Below are positions 25,504-35,819 of a stretch of DNA of 64,000 bases, one piece after another. A program made the translations under genes and the position numbers. Numbering within the stretch: the first letter of the stretch is position 1; the number at the start of each line of letters is the position of its first letter. This stretch comes from Sphingobacterium sp. LZ7M1 (GTDB taxonomy: Bacteria > Bacteroidota > Bacteroidia > Sphingobacteriales > Sphingobacteriaceae): contig NZ_CP101134.1 in the NCBI RefSeq assembly GCF_024296865.1, forward strand, positions 1,054,001-1,118,000. Reading direction: 5' to 3'. Below the pieces are notes generated by a model. It was not told the origin of the DNA. It made no database searches and worked only from the letters and a program-made list of their open reading frames with translations.

Positions 25504-25842
25504 ATGGGAGATTTTGACAATAAAGAGCGTGAAGAGGTATTTTCAAAAAAGGTGAGAGCGGGCAAACGTACTTATTTTTTTGATGTGAAAGCCACTCGCT
25601 CGAACGACTATTATGTGACAATTACAGAAAGTAAAAAGCGTTTCGAAGACGGACAGTTTATTAAACACAAGATCTTCCTTTATAAAGAAGACTTTGAAAA
25701 GTTTGCAGAAGGCCTTCAGGATGTAGTTGAATACATTAAAGCTAACCAAGAAGTTGTTGAAAAAAGATATGAGCCAAATCAAGACGAAAATGGTTTTGAG
25801 AACAATGGCGAACTAGTACAAAAAGACAATTACTCTTTTTAA
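25504..25842 (+). CDS. PUR-family DNA/RNA-binding protein (DUF3276)
   Basis: 112 residues. The core VRAGKRTYFFDVKATRS, DYYVTITESKKRF and KHKIFLYKEDFEKFAEGL is the PUR-alpha-like repeat typical of Bacteroidota DUF3276 and Borrelia BpuR, which bind single-stranded nucleic acid. A less ordered acidic tail (from ~83) follows. A monocistronic gene with a terminator directly after it; a 269-nt AT-rich upstream region probably holds its promoter. Confidence 0.9.
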   Translation: MGDFDNKEREEVFSKKVRAGKRTYFFDVKATRSNDYYVTITESKKRFEDGQFIKHKIFLYKEDFEKFAEGLQDVVEYIKANQEVVEKRYEPNQDENGFENNGELVQKDNYSF

Positions 25843-25867
25843 TTTAGTTTTGAATACATAATTAATG

Positions 25868-25893
25868 GGCCACTAAAATTTAGTGGCTCTTTT
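25868..25893 (+). terminator. Intrinsic terminator of the PUR-family gene
   Basis: GCCACTAAA / TTTAGTGGC stem of 9 bp with a 2-nt loop, followed by a T run. Confidence 0.8.
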
Positions 25894-26101
25894 TTATTGG
25901 CAGCTGCATCGGCTTTGCAATTCCATTATTGACGGACAGCATGATGCTCTACATGATAATCCCCCAATAATATCCGTTTGACCCCATTGTATTTTATGCT
26001 ATCGATTTCGTTAAATATGTTACAGGTATTATTTAACTAGATCGGTTAGAATTTCCTATTTTCGAAGATTTATTGAAACAAATTACTAATTACGAAATCA
26101 T

Positions 26102-28222
26102 ATGAACAAGTTGTTTTCAGCGGCTTGTCTTACGCTGTTTATCTTGTCGACAGCAGGGGCAGAGGCACAAACGAAAAAATTATCCTATGAACAGGCTTGG
26201 AACCAAGCACCTTCATTAACCAAGACGATCAGTCGTTTTGAAGGTTGGGCCGATGCCAATCATTATATAGAAAGGGCAAACAATCAGCTCTTCAAAGTCA
26301 ATGTAAAGACTGGGAAAAAAGAAAGTTACAGCTATCATGTGAACAGCTCGACGCAGGTTTTTGTAAAGGACAAGGATGTTTTTATCCAATATCCGGAAGG
26401 AGAGGCCAAGAAATTGACGAATTCCCCGGACGTGGAAGAGCAAAATCCAACCCTGTCGCCTGACGGTAAATATGTAGCTTTTACAAGGAAAAGCGATTTG
26501 TATGGTTTGGAAATATCCTCTGGTAAAGAGGTTCGATATACCACAGATGGAACGGACGTAATCTACAACGGTTGGTCTTCTTGGGTCTATTATGAGGAAA
26601 TCTTAGGTCGCCCAACCAATTATAGGGCTTTCTGGTGGTCTCCTGATAGTAAGGAAATTGCTTTTATGCGCTTTGATGACAGCAAGGTTCCCATGTTCCC
26701 GATCTATGTTTCGAAAGGTCAGCACGGCTACCTCGAAGAAACTCGATACCCTAAAGCAGGCGACCCTAACCCAGAAGTAAAGGTAGGATTTGTGAAAGTT
26801 GAGGGTTCTCCAATCGTTTGGGCAGATTTCAACGAGAAAGATGATCAATACTTTGGACAGCCTTACTGGAGCTTTGACAGTCAATCGATCATGGTGCAAT
26901 GGATGAACAGGGAGCAAAATACCTTGAAGTTCTATGCAGTGAACCCTGATAATGGACAAAAAACGGAAATCTATAATGAGGAACAGCCAACATGGATCAA
27001 TTTAGACCATGATGAGCGAATCACTTATTTGGCAGATAACAAACACTATATCCTGAAATCGGATAAAACGGGATGGGCACATTACTACCTATATACCTTG
27101 GATGGTAAATTGCTGAACCCTATTACACAGGGGGATTGGCAGGTGACTTCTATTGAGCGTATCGATGAGAAAGGTAAAGTTCTTTATTTTTCTGCGAGAA
27201 AAGAAAATTCAGCGACCAAGGATCTATATAGAATCGGTTTTGATGGCAAAAATATGCAGCGTTTGACCTTTGGTGACTATACGCACAATGTATTGGTGTC
27301 GCCAGATGGAAAATATTTCATCACGAACTATTCCAATATCCACACGCCAAATAAGGTTGCCCTTTTGGATAACAAAGGAAAGGTTTTGAAAGAATTGGCG
27401 GATAGCAAAGCTGATGATTATGCAAACTATAAAGTGGCAAAACGCGAGTACATGACTATCCCCTCGGAAGATGGGAAGTTTAATCTTCCATTGATCATCA
27501 CTTATCCTACGGATTTTGACGAAACGAAACAGTATCCTGTAATCATGAGTATCTATGGAGGCCCTGATGCGGGTACCGTGAGAAATACCTGGAAAGGTGT
27601 GAATGGTGAATATTGGTCTCAAGAAGGGATCATTCAAATTGAAGCGGACCATAGGGCTTCTGGCCATTTTGGAAAACAGGGTGTGGCATGGATGCACAGA
27701 AACTTAGGAAACTGGGAGCTGGTGGATTATATCACCGTTGCCAAATGGTTGAAAGCTAAGACTTTTGTAGCTAAAGATAAATTGTTGATCACCGGACATA
27801 GTTATGGTGGTTACATGACCTGTCTGGCGTTGACCAAAGGTGCCGATTACTTTGACTACGGTATTGCAGGTGCACCGGTGACGAGTTGGGAATTATATGA
27901 TACCCATTATACCGAGCGTTGGATGGATACCCCTCAATCTAACCCTGAAGGATATAAAAATGGTTCTATTTTGCCTTATGTAAATCAATACAAAGGTAGG
28001 TTGCGTATCATGCATGGCGATATGGATGATAACGTGCATATGCAAAATACCATTCAGTTGGTGGATGCATTGACCGATAGGGCGGTTCCATTTGAACTGA
28101 TGATCTATCCTGGAAGCAGACATGGATTCAATCGTTCGAAAAGCGCTTATGATTTCAAGGAAAGAACAAGGTTTTATTACCAATACCTATTGGACAAACC
28201 TGTTCCAGAAAATTTAAGGTAA
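26102..28222 (+). CDS. S9 family peptidase, dipeptidyl-peptidase IV type
   Basis: 706 residues. Signal peptide ending AEAQ near residue 24, an N-terminal beta-propeller with the DPP-IV features SPDGKYVAF, YEEILGRPTNYRAFWWSPDS (the Glu pair that binds the substrate N-terminus) and a C-terminal alpha/beta hydrolase with GHSYGGYMT (nucleophile S567), HGDMDDNVH (acid) and GSRHGF (His). It removes X-Pro or similar dipeptides from peptides in the periplasm. Length and order of domains are normal for Bacteroidota DPP-IV. It is a single-gene unit with a terminator at 28234-28268. Confidence 0.92.
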   Translation: MNKLFSAACLTLFILSTAGAEAQTKKLSYEQAWNQAPSLTKTISRFEGWADANHYIERANNQLFKVNVKTGKKESYSYHVNSSTQVFVKDKDVFIQYPEGEAKKLTNSPDVEEQNPTLSPDGKYVAFTRKSDLYGLEISSGKEVRYTTDGTDVIYNGWSSWVYYEEILGRPTNYRAFWWSPDSKEIAFMRFDDSKVPMFPIYVSKGQHGYLEETRYPKAGDPNPEVKVGFVKVEGSPIVWADFNEKDDQYFGQPYWSFDSQSIMVQWMNREQNTLKFYAVNPDNGQKTEIYNEEQPTWINLDHDERITYLADNKHYILKSDKTGWAHYYLYTLDGKLLNPITQGDWQVTSIERIDEKGKVLYFSARKENSATKDLYRIGFDGKNMQRLTFGDYTHNVLVSPDGKYFITNYSNIHTPNKVALLDNKGKVLKELADSKADDYANYKVAKREYMTIPSEDGKFNLPLIITYPTDFDETKQYPVIMSIYGGPDAGTVRNTWKGVNGEYWSQEGIIQIEADHRASGHFGKQGVAWMHRNLGNWELVDYITVAKWLKAKTFVAKDKLLITGHSYGGYMTCLALTKGADYFDYGIAGAPVTSWELYDTHYTERWMDTPQSNPEGYKNGSILPYVNQYKGRLRIMHGDMDDNVHMQNTIQLVDALTDRAVPFELMIYPGSRHGFNRSKSAYDFKERTRFYYQYLLDKPVPENLR

Positions 28223-28233
28223 GAATTGTCGAT

Positions 28234-28268
28234 AAAAGGCTAAGAATATAAAATCTTAGCCTTTTTTT
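28234..28268 (+). terminator. Intrinsic terminator of the S9 peptidase gene
   Basis: 12-bp stem AAAAGGCTAAGA / TCTTAGCCTTTT with an 8-nt loop and a T run. Confidence 0.85.
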
Positions 28269-28338
28269 ATAACATATAGCGCTTCAAAAAAATTGATTCC
28301 ACCGAAAAAATTATCATATTTGCAATATTATTTATGCC

Positions 28339-29127
28339 ATGCTAGATTTTCTAAAAGACATTACATTTAAAGCTAACGACGTTGTTTTAAGAGCAATAGA
28401 TATCCTCATGAGGAATTATATTTCTATCGCTGGGCTATGTTTTTTAATTTTTGTAACCTCTAACCTTTCATCTTTTCTAGCGATGTATTTGGATTCTTCG
28501 AATCTGATCGTGAAAGTGCTTTTGTTGCTGCTGTTTGTGGCTATCTATTTTGGTCTGCAATTGGTGCTTTTAAAGAAGGCTATTTTCTTGGCTAAAGATG
28601 AGAAAAGCCATGGCTTGATGGACTACCTGCCGACCATGTCTCAATTTTGCTATTACATCTTGGGATTATTGCTGTACAGTTTGATCGCATTTGTGGTTTA
28701 CATCGTTATGTATGTGGCATTATTCCCTCTATTGTATTTAGGTGTGAACATGAATACGGTTCAGACCGAGATTCACCCATTCTTGACAGGTGTAATCATG
28801 TTGTTCGTATTGATCAGGACCACTTTCTTTCCATTCTTCATCGTGGAGAATGGCTTCAATACCTTTAAGTCATATCGGTTCAGTCTGGCGATGACGAAGG
28901 GGAATGTTTTGAGGCTATTGGCCATTATCTTTATTATTGCATTCACTCATCTACTACAATTAGGTACTGAATACATGGGGTATTCCCTGGTTTCAAAGAT
29001 CTTGAGTCTTATCAATTCCTTTGTGATTATTCCTGTGGTCAGCGTTGTTATGTCAATTGTGTATATTGACATGATTAAAGCCTATAAGGGCAGTTCTGAT
29101 CCTTCCCTTATGGATAACATTATATAA
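28339..29127 (+). CDS. Integral membrane protein of unknown function
   Basis: 262 residues with five to six hydrophobic helices (about 30-52, 60-75, 105-135, 150-170, 190-210, 225-245). I do not recognise a family beyond general similarity to Bacteroidota 'membrane protein' entries placed upstream of dxr. It starts with an amphipathic segment (MLDFLKDITFKANDVVLRAI). The dxr start is 13 nt downstream, so it is probably the first gene of the unit with dxr and rseP. A near-consensus -7 (CATATTTG) lies upstream of its ATG. Confidence 0.82.
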   Translation: MLDFLKDITFKANDVVLRAIDILMRNYISIAGLCFLIFVTSNLSSFLAMYLDSSNLIVKVLLLLLFVAIYFGLQLVLLKKAIFLAKDEKSHGLMDYLPTMSQFCYYILGLLLYSLIAFVVYIVMYVALFPLLYLGVNMNTVQTEIHPFLTGVIMLFVLIRTTFFPFFIVENGFNTFKSYRFSLAMTKGNVLRLLAIIFIIAFTHLLQLGTEYMGYSLVSKILSLINSFVIIPVVSVVMSIVYIDMIKAYKGSSDPSLMDNII

Positions 29128-29140
29128 AATCATTTAAGTT

Positions 29141-30301
29141 TTGAGTAAAAGGAAATTAGCCATATTAGGTTCTACGGGCAGTATTGGGACACAGACCTTA
29201 GAAGTAGTAGAACAATATCCTGATCATTTTTCGATTACTGTACTATCTGCCGGAAGAAACGCCGATTTATTGATTCAACAGGCTCTTAAGTTCAGGCCAG
29301 CTGCAGTGGTCGTTTGTGAAAAGACGGCTTTTGAGAAGGTAAGCGATACTTTGCAGGGCAAGGGCATCGAAGTCCTGTTCGGTGAAGATGCACTGGTGGA
29401 GACCGTGCAGCGGGATGATATAGATATCGTCCTGACAGCGGTAGTTGGGGCGGTTGGGCTAAGGCCTACTGTTGCGGCTATTGAATCGGGTAAGGATATC
29501 GCTCTGGCCAATAAAGAGACTTTGGTGGTTGCTGGGGAACTGATTACAGGCTTGGTTGAAAAACATCAGGTTAAACTGTTGCCGGTTGACTCAGAACATT
29601 CGGCTATATTTCAATGCCTGGCCGGTGAGGAGGCTAACCCTATAGAGAAGATTATCCTTACAGCCTCGGGAGGTCCCTTCCGTGGGAAATCAATCGAAGA
29701 TTTAAAGTCGGTGACGAAAGCGCAAGCTTTGAAGCATCCGAACTGGACAATGGGAGCGAAAATAACCATTGACTCGGCTTCTCTGATGAATAAAGGATTG
29801 GAAGTGATTGAGGCCAAATGGCTGTTTGGTTTAGAGTATGACCAGATCGATGTCATTATCCATCCGCAATCCATTATCCATTCGCTGGTGCAATTCGAAG
29901 ATGGTTCTCTGAAAGCTCAGTTGGGCTTGCCGGACATGAAGCTTCCCATTCAATATGCTTTGACCTATCCACAGCGATTTGAAAATAACTTTAAGCGCTT
30001 TAGCTTCTTGGACTACCCAAATTTGACTTTTGAACAGCCCGATATGGAGGTTTTCAGAAACCTAAAGTTGGCATTTCAGGCCCTTGAAGCTGGTGGTAAT
30101 GCAGCCTGTGTGCTGAATGGTGCCAATGAAGTTGTCGTAGATGCTTTTTTGAATGACCAGGTTGGTTTTTTACAGATGAGTGAAATCATTGAAGAGACAT
30201 TGTGTCAGGTGAAATCACAAAAAACGTTAAGTTTAGAGGATTATTTACAGTTCGATTTGGAAAGCCGGACTGTGGCACGAAGTTTAATAGAACGTATTTA
30301 A
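29141..30301 (+). CDS. dxr: 1-deoxy-D-xylulose 5-phosphate reductoisomerase
   Basis: 386 residues. NADPH-binding GSTGSIGTQTLEV (from residue 10), metal and substrate residues in LPVDSEHSAIFQ, ITIDSASLMNKGLEVIEA and the flexible loop HPQSIIHSLV are all present. It converts DXP to 2-C-methyl-D-erythritol 4-phosphate in the MEP isoprenoid pathway. The start codon is TTG: a TAA lies two codons upstream in frame and no ATG occurs before the NADPH motif. It is followed by rseP, a common order in Bacteroidota. Confidence 0.95.
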   Translation: MSKRKLAILGSTGSIGTQTLEVVEQYPDHFSITVLSAGRNADLLIQQALKFRPAAVVVCEKTAFEKVSDTLQGKGIEVLFGEDALVETVQRDDIDIVLTAVVGAVGLRPTVAAIESGKDIALANKETLVVAGELITGLVEKHQVKLLPVDSEHSAIFQCLAGEEANPIEKIILTASGGPFRGKSIEDLKSVTKAQALKHPNWTMGAKITIDSASLMNKGLEVIEAKWLFGLEYDQIDVIIHPQSIIHSLVQFEDGSLKAQLGLPDMKLPIQYALTYPQRFENNFKRFSFLDYPNLTFEQPDMEVFRNLKLAFQALEAGGNAACVLNGANEVVVDAFLNDQVGFLQMSEIIEETLCQVKSQKTLSLEDYLQFDLESRTVARSLIERI

Positions 30302-30339
30302 ATAATTAAATAGTAAATAAAATAATAAAAATATAATCA

Positions 30340-31650
30340 ATGGGAATTGTAATCATGATTGGGCAAGTACTTTTAGGCTTGTCATTATTAATCATCTTGC
30401 ATGAGCTTGGGCACTTTCTAGCTGCTCGGGCATTCGGAATCAAGGTGGAGAAGTTTTATCTTTTCTTTGATGCCTGGGGTGTGAAATTGTTCAAATTCAA
30501 TTATAAAGGTTGTGAGTATGGTGTGGGCTGGTTGCCGTTGGGTGGTTATGTGAAGATTGCAGGTATGATCGATGAATCGATGGATACCGAACAGATGAAA
30601 GGCGAGCCACAGCCATGGGAATTCCGTTCTAAACCGGCTTGGCAACGTTTGATCGTCATGCTGGGCGGTATCATTGTCAATATTATCGTGGGTATCGTGG
30701 TTTTCTGGATGTTGACCTTTAAATATGGAACTACCGACTTTAACAACACGCAGCTTTACGGTGTAAAACCGGGCATTATCGGTGAAAAGGTTGGCTTGAA
30801 AGAAGGGGATAAGATCCTTGCCGTAAATGGTAAAAAAGCGAATCTATTCTATCAAGATCTGTTGACTTCGGACGTGTTGATGGGTGATGCGGTGTTGACG
30901 GTTGATCGTGCAGGTCAGCAAATGGAGATAAAATTGCCCAGCGATATCCTGAATGATGTCTCTGAACATAAGAAGAACGAGTTGGTTCAGCCTATGTTCA
31001 AGATGCTTCCCGTAACGATGGTCGAGAAGAACAGTAGGGCGGAGAAGATGGGATTGCAAGTAGGGGATAGCATTGTTTCGATCAATGGGGTTCAAGTGCA
31101 GCAATTGGATCAATTTAAATCTGAATTGGCAGCGAATAAGAATAAGGAAGTAAATTTGGATATTGTTCGTAAAGGAAGTCCAATGGCTTTAACAGCAGCT
31201 GCAGATAGTTCTGCTACCCTAGGTTTCCTAAACCTTCCGGTAGTTCAGCATAAATATGGCTTTATGGAGTCCTTGCCGCTGGGTGCAAGCAAAGCTTTCT
31301 CGGTGATTACGGATAACATCAAGGGCTTCGGAAAGATTTTCAAAGGTGAGGTGCGTGCTGACAAAGCGCTTTCAGGCCCGGTAGGGATTGCAACCATGTT
31401 CGGTACTGAGGTAGATTGGTTAAGGTTCTGGAGTCTGGTAGGTATGCTTTCCATGGCCTTGGCCTTTATGAATATCTTGCCAATCCCAGCATTGGATGGT
31501 GGACACGTGATCTTCTTGTTGATTGAGATGATTCAAGGGAAGCCATTGAGTGATAAGTTCTTGGAGAAAGCCCAGATCGTTGGGTTCTTCATCATTATCG
31601 CACTGATGATATTCGTTTTTGGAAACGATATTTTCAAATTGACGAAGTAA
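30340..31650 (+). CDS. rseP: RIP metalloprotease RseP (site-2 protease)
   Basis: 436 residues. HELGH (H21-E22...H25) in the first membrane helix is the zinc site; NILPIPALDGGH near the C-terminus supplies the third ligand (LDG motif). Two PDZ regions can be placed at about 130-200 and 215-285 (VGLKEGDKILAVNG and MGLQVGDSIVSING). The protease cleaves membrane-spanning anti-sigma factors and signal peptides within the inner membrane. The gap of 38 nt to dxr suggests co-transcription; a terminator follows. Confidence 0.93.
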   Translation: MGIVIMIGQVLLGLSLLIILHELGHFLAARAFGIKVEKFYLFFDAWGVKLFKFNYKGCEYGVGWLPLGGYVKIAGMIDESMDTEQMKGEPQPWEFRSKPAWQRLIVMLGGIIVNIIVGIVVFWMLTFKYGTTDFNNTQLYGVKPGIIGEKVGLKEGDKILAVNGKKANLFYQDLLTSDVLMGDAVLTVDRAGQQMEIKLPSDILNDVSEHKKNELVQPMFKMLPVTMVEKNSRAEKMGLQVGDSIVSINGVQVQQLDQFKSELAANKNKEVNLDIVRKGSPMALTAAADSSATLGFLNLPVVQHKYGFMESLPLGASKAFSVITDNIKGFGKIFKGEVRADKALSGPVGIATMFGTEVDWLRFWSLVGMLSMALAFMNILPIPALDGGHVIFLLIEMIQGKPLSDKFLEKAQIVGFFIIIALMIFVFGNDIFKLTK

Positions 31651-31668
31651 TCTATTCAAAGATATAGG

Positions 31669-31701
31669 AAGCCCTGCGGTGTATGACCACAGGGCTTTTT
31701 T
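31669..31701 (+). terminator. Intrinsic terminator of rseP
   Basis: AAGCCCTG / CAGGGCTT stem extended by GGT/ACC with one mismatch, then a T run. Confidence 0.8.
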
Positions 31702-31740
31702 AATGGAAATAAGGTAGAGAATAAATTAAAAAACTATTGT

Positions 31741-31768
31741 TTGCGAATTAAAATAATTTGTACCTTTG
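31741..31768 (+). promoter_or_regulatory. Promoter of the carA leader (TTG-N17-TACCTTTG)
   Basis: TTG at 31741-31743, 17 nt, then TACCTTTG at 31761-31768: an exact match to the Bacteroidota housekeeping form TTG-N17..23-TAnnTTTG. A start near 31775 would give a leader of about 160 nt before carA. Confidence 0.7.
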
Positions 31769-31781
31769 TCTCCCGATAAAA

Positions 31782-31850
31782 ATGAAAGAGACCTTCTACC
31801 CAATAGCATTTCAAAAAGTAGTTTCTACTTCTCGTCAATATATTAATTGA
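31782..31850 (+). CDS. Possible 22-residue leader peptide before carA
   Basis: ATG at 31782, 22 codons, TGA at 31848-31850 (MKETFYPIAFQKVVSTSRQY then IN). It begins within about 10 nt of the predicted transcription start and stops 6 nt before the terminator hairpin at 31857. The layout matches transcription-attenuation leaders in which translation up to a terminator decides read-through. There are no obvious regulatory codon runs. A 6-bp hairpin AAGTAG/CTACTT (31816-31830) lies inside it. Confidence 0.4.
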   Translation: MKETFYPIAFQKVVSTSRQYIN

Positions 31851-31856
31851 TCTGTT

Positions 31857-31877
31857 AGCCCGTTTGGGCTTTTTTTA
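31857..31877 (+). terminator. Candidate attenuator in the carA leader
   Basis: A GC-rich 5-bp stem AGCCC/GGGCT with a 4-nt loop, followed by seven T residues; 60 nt upstream of the carA ATG and downstream of the leader promoter, so carA transcription must read through it. Confidence 0.6.
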
Positions 31878-31937
31878 TGTTTAGGAGTTAAGGAAATCTA
31901 TCAGTAAATTAGTGATACGTTTTAACTAGAAATAAGA

Positions 31938-33038
31938 ATGACCAACTACAGCAAATTGCCAGCAATTTTAGTCCTAGAAGATGGAACAGTTTTTCATGGT
32001 AAGGCCGCAGGAAAGATCGGTACTACTACAGGTGAGATTTGTTTCAACACTGGTACGACTGGCTACCAAGAGATCTTTACGGATCCTTCCTATTATGCAC
32101 AGATTATGGTTACGACCAATGCGCATATCGGAAACTATGGTATCGATGATGAGGATGAAGAGTCTAAAGAGATTCAGATTGCAGGTTTAGTTTGTAAGAA
32201 CTATAACATCAACTACAGCCGTAAAATGGCTGACCAATCTATCCAGAATTATTTCGAGGAAGAGAATTTGGTGGGTATCTCTGATATCGATACGCGTTCT
32301 TTGGTTCGTCATATCCGTAGTAAAGGTGCGATGAATGCGATCATCTCTTCTGAGAACCTAGATGTAGACTCCTTGAAAGCAGAATTGGCTAAAGTGCCTT
32401 CTATGGACGGTTTAGAACTTTCTTCCCGTGTTTCTACTAAGGAACCATACTACTATGGTGAAGAAGGTGCTCCTACTCGTATCGCTGTATTGGATTTAGG
32501 GATCAAAAAGAACATCTTAAGGAACTTTGATTCTCGTCAGGTGTATGCAAAGGTTTTCCCTGCTAAGACTACATTTGCAGAAATGCAAGAGTGGAACCCT
32601 GATGGATACTTCATTTCAAATGGTCCTGGTGACCCTGCTGCAATGGATTACGCGATCCAAACCGTTAAAGATATCTTAGCTGCTGATAAACCAATGTTCG
32701 GGATTTGTCTTGGTCACCAAATCTTGGCACTTGCAAATGATATCAGGACGCAAAAAATGCACAATGGACATAGAGGTATCAACCACCCTGTAAAGAATAT
32801 TATCGCTAATAAATGTGAGATTACTTCTCAAAACCATGGTTTTGGTGTAGTAGCGGAAGATATTGAAAACTCTGATAAAGTAGAGATCACGCACGTGAAC
32901 CTCAATGATAATTCGATCGAAGGTATCCGTGTAAAAGGTAAAAATGCATTCTCGGTACAATATCACCCTGAATCTTCTCCAGGTCCTCACGATTCAAGAT
33001 ATCTGTTCGATGATTTTATCGCTATGGTAAAAGGATAA
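31938..33038 (+). CDS. carA: Carbamoyl-phosphate synthase small subunit
   Basis: 366 residues. N-terminal CPSase small-chain domain (LVLEDGTVFHG, TTGEICFNTGTTGYQEI) and C-terminal class I glutamine amidotransferase with the catalytic Cys257 in GICLGHQ and His/Glu in YHPESSPG. It provides ammonia from glutamine to the large subunit for carbamoyl phosphate, used for pyrimidines and arginine. carB is not next to it: the following gene is eno, after a terminator. The 5' leader carries a promoter, a small ORF and a terminator, which suggests attenuation control. Confidence 0.95.
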   Translation: MTNYSKLPAILVLEDGTVFHGKAAGKIGTTTGEICFNTGTTGYQEIFTDPSYYAQIMVTTNAHIGNYGIDDEDEESKEIQIAGLVCKNYNINYSRKMADQSIQNYFEEENLVGISDIDTRSLVRHIRSKGAMNAIISSENLDVDSLKAELAKVPSMDGLELSSRVSTKEPYYYGEEGAPTRIAVLDLGIKKNILRNFDSRQVYAKVFPAKTTFAEMQEWNPDGYFISNGPGDPAAMDYAIQTVKDILAADKPMFGICLGHQILALANDIRTQKMHNGHRGINHPVKNIIANKCEITSQNHGFGVVAEDIENSDKVEITHVNLNDNSIEGIRVKGKNAFSVQYHPESSPGPHDSRYLFDDFIAMVKG

Positions 33039-33058
33039 TTTCAGATAAAATATAAATC

Positions 33059-33088
33059 AGGTCGCATCTCAATGTTGCGACCTTTTTT
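33059..33088 (+). terminator. Intrinsic terminator of carA
   Basis: GGTCGCA / TGCGACC stem (33060-33066 with 33076-33082) followed by six T residues. Confidence 0.8.
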
Positions 33089-34654
<1,566 letters not shown>

Positions 34655-34672
34655 TTGACTTTCTAGTCAGGG

Positions 34673-34701
34673 AAAAGGGGACCTTTGGGTTCCCTTTTTT
34701 T
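34673..34701 (+). terminator. Intrinsic terminator of eno
   Basis: AAAAGGGGACC paired with GGTTCCCTTTTT (one G-T pair), 4-nt loop, T run. Confidence 0.7.
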
Positions 34702-34874
34702 ATGGCTTCTGTTTTAGCAGATCAGTTTATGGCTTCTAAGGGTCCTTAGGTTGTTAAAATATTTATTTTTCCACAATGGTTAATTTAATTATTCCAATAT
34801 GCTGTTTCTATACTTGTATAGTTCATCTTAAAATAGTTATCTTTAACCGAATTTTAATTGCTTTGGTCTAGCCT

Positions 34875-35180
34875 ATGGAACGTTTCATTAATACTATCCG
34901 TAATCAATATCTTATCGCAGGAGTTGCATTCTTAGTCTGGATGTGTTTTTTCGATCGTTACGATATTACTACCCAGTACAATTTTCAAACTGAGAAAACC
35001 AAATTGGAGCAGGAGAAAGAGTATTACACGAATGAAATTGAAAGCATATCTCAATCCATCAAAGATGTGCAATATAACCAAAGTGAGATTCAACGTATCG
35101 CCCGCGAAAAATACAAAATGAAGAAAGACCAAGAAGATGTCTATATCATTACCGAAATAGACGCACCGGAGTCAAAATAG
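34875..35180 (+). CDS. Septum formation initiator family protein (FtsB/DivIC-like)
   Basis: 101 residues: one membrane helix (QYLIAGVAFLVWMCFF, 13-28), then a coiled coil (QTEKTKLEQEKEYYTNEIES, ~36-75) and the conserved C-terminal part IQRIAREKYKMKKDQEDVYI typical of DivIC/FtsB proteins. These act at the division septum in the FtsQ/DivIB-FtsL complex. Its location after eno is the common Bacteroidota arrangement. Confidence 0.88.
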   Translation: MERFINTIRNQYLIAGVAFLVWMCFFDRYDITTQYNFQTEKTKLEQEKEYYTNEIESISQSIKDVQYNQSEIQRIAREKYKMKKDQEDVYIITEIDAPESK

Positions 35181-35819
35181 TTACAATCCCCTTTCCTGTT
35201 TTCCATTTCTCTCCTTGATATTGCTCTGCAATTATCACGGTTTTGTCATTTAACTTGACCGTCAGTTCAATCCTATTTTTCTGATTATTCTTCTGTGTTT
35301 TCAATTGAAAACATGTGTTTATAGTCTCTAAAGGCTGATTTTTCAATTATTAAGGCTAAATGAAATCAAATAAATCATACTGCAACTAAATAGTATATGA
35401 ATTGAAATAATTATTCTTATAATGATTATTTCAGATTCTATTTGGAATTGCCATGATAGTTATATTTTGCCCTAATAATTGTAAATAATTATAAAAAATA
35501 GCTAAATATGTTTTGAATATCATGGAATAATGAAAGTAATTTGAAAATATTAAAATATTATGTTTCGTTTATTTTATAAATAAGTTATGTTAATTATTAT
35601 CTGCAAGAATTATATATAACTATAAATTACATATATAAAATATTACTACATGTAATTTTAAAAATACCCACACTAATTCTGTTCAATAAATAAAATTACT
35701 TAAAACGCTTTATATAGATAAAATATTGACTTTTTTAATATTTTTACGCCATTAATAACTATTTATTTAGCCGTAAGTCTAATTTTTATTAACAATTACA
35801 ATTAAAAGATCAATTTTTT
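35181..35819. other. Long AT-rich region upstream of the SusC-like gene
   Basis: About 640 nt of very AT-rich DNA with no supported gene. It must carry the promoter of the SusC/SusD pair, but I find no exact TAnnTTTG with a spaced TTG. No sigma/anti-sigma or hybrid two-component gene is present here. Confidence 0.5.

Noticed and set aside
35149..35346. 65-residue minus-strand frame overlapping the 3' end of the DivIC/FtsB-like gene
   Set aside because: Part of it is the complement of the conserved DivIC C-terminus, no family was recognised, and the surrounding DNA is strongly AT-rich. It could be a remnant, but support is too weak to list.
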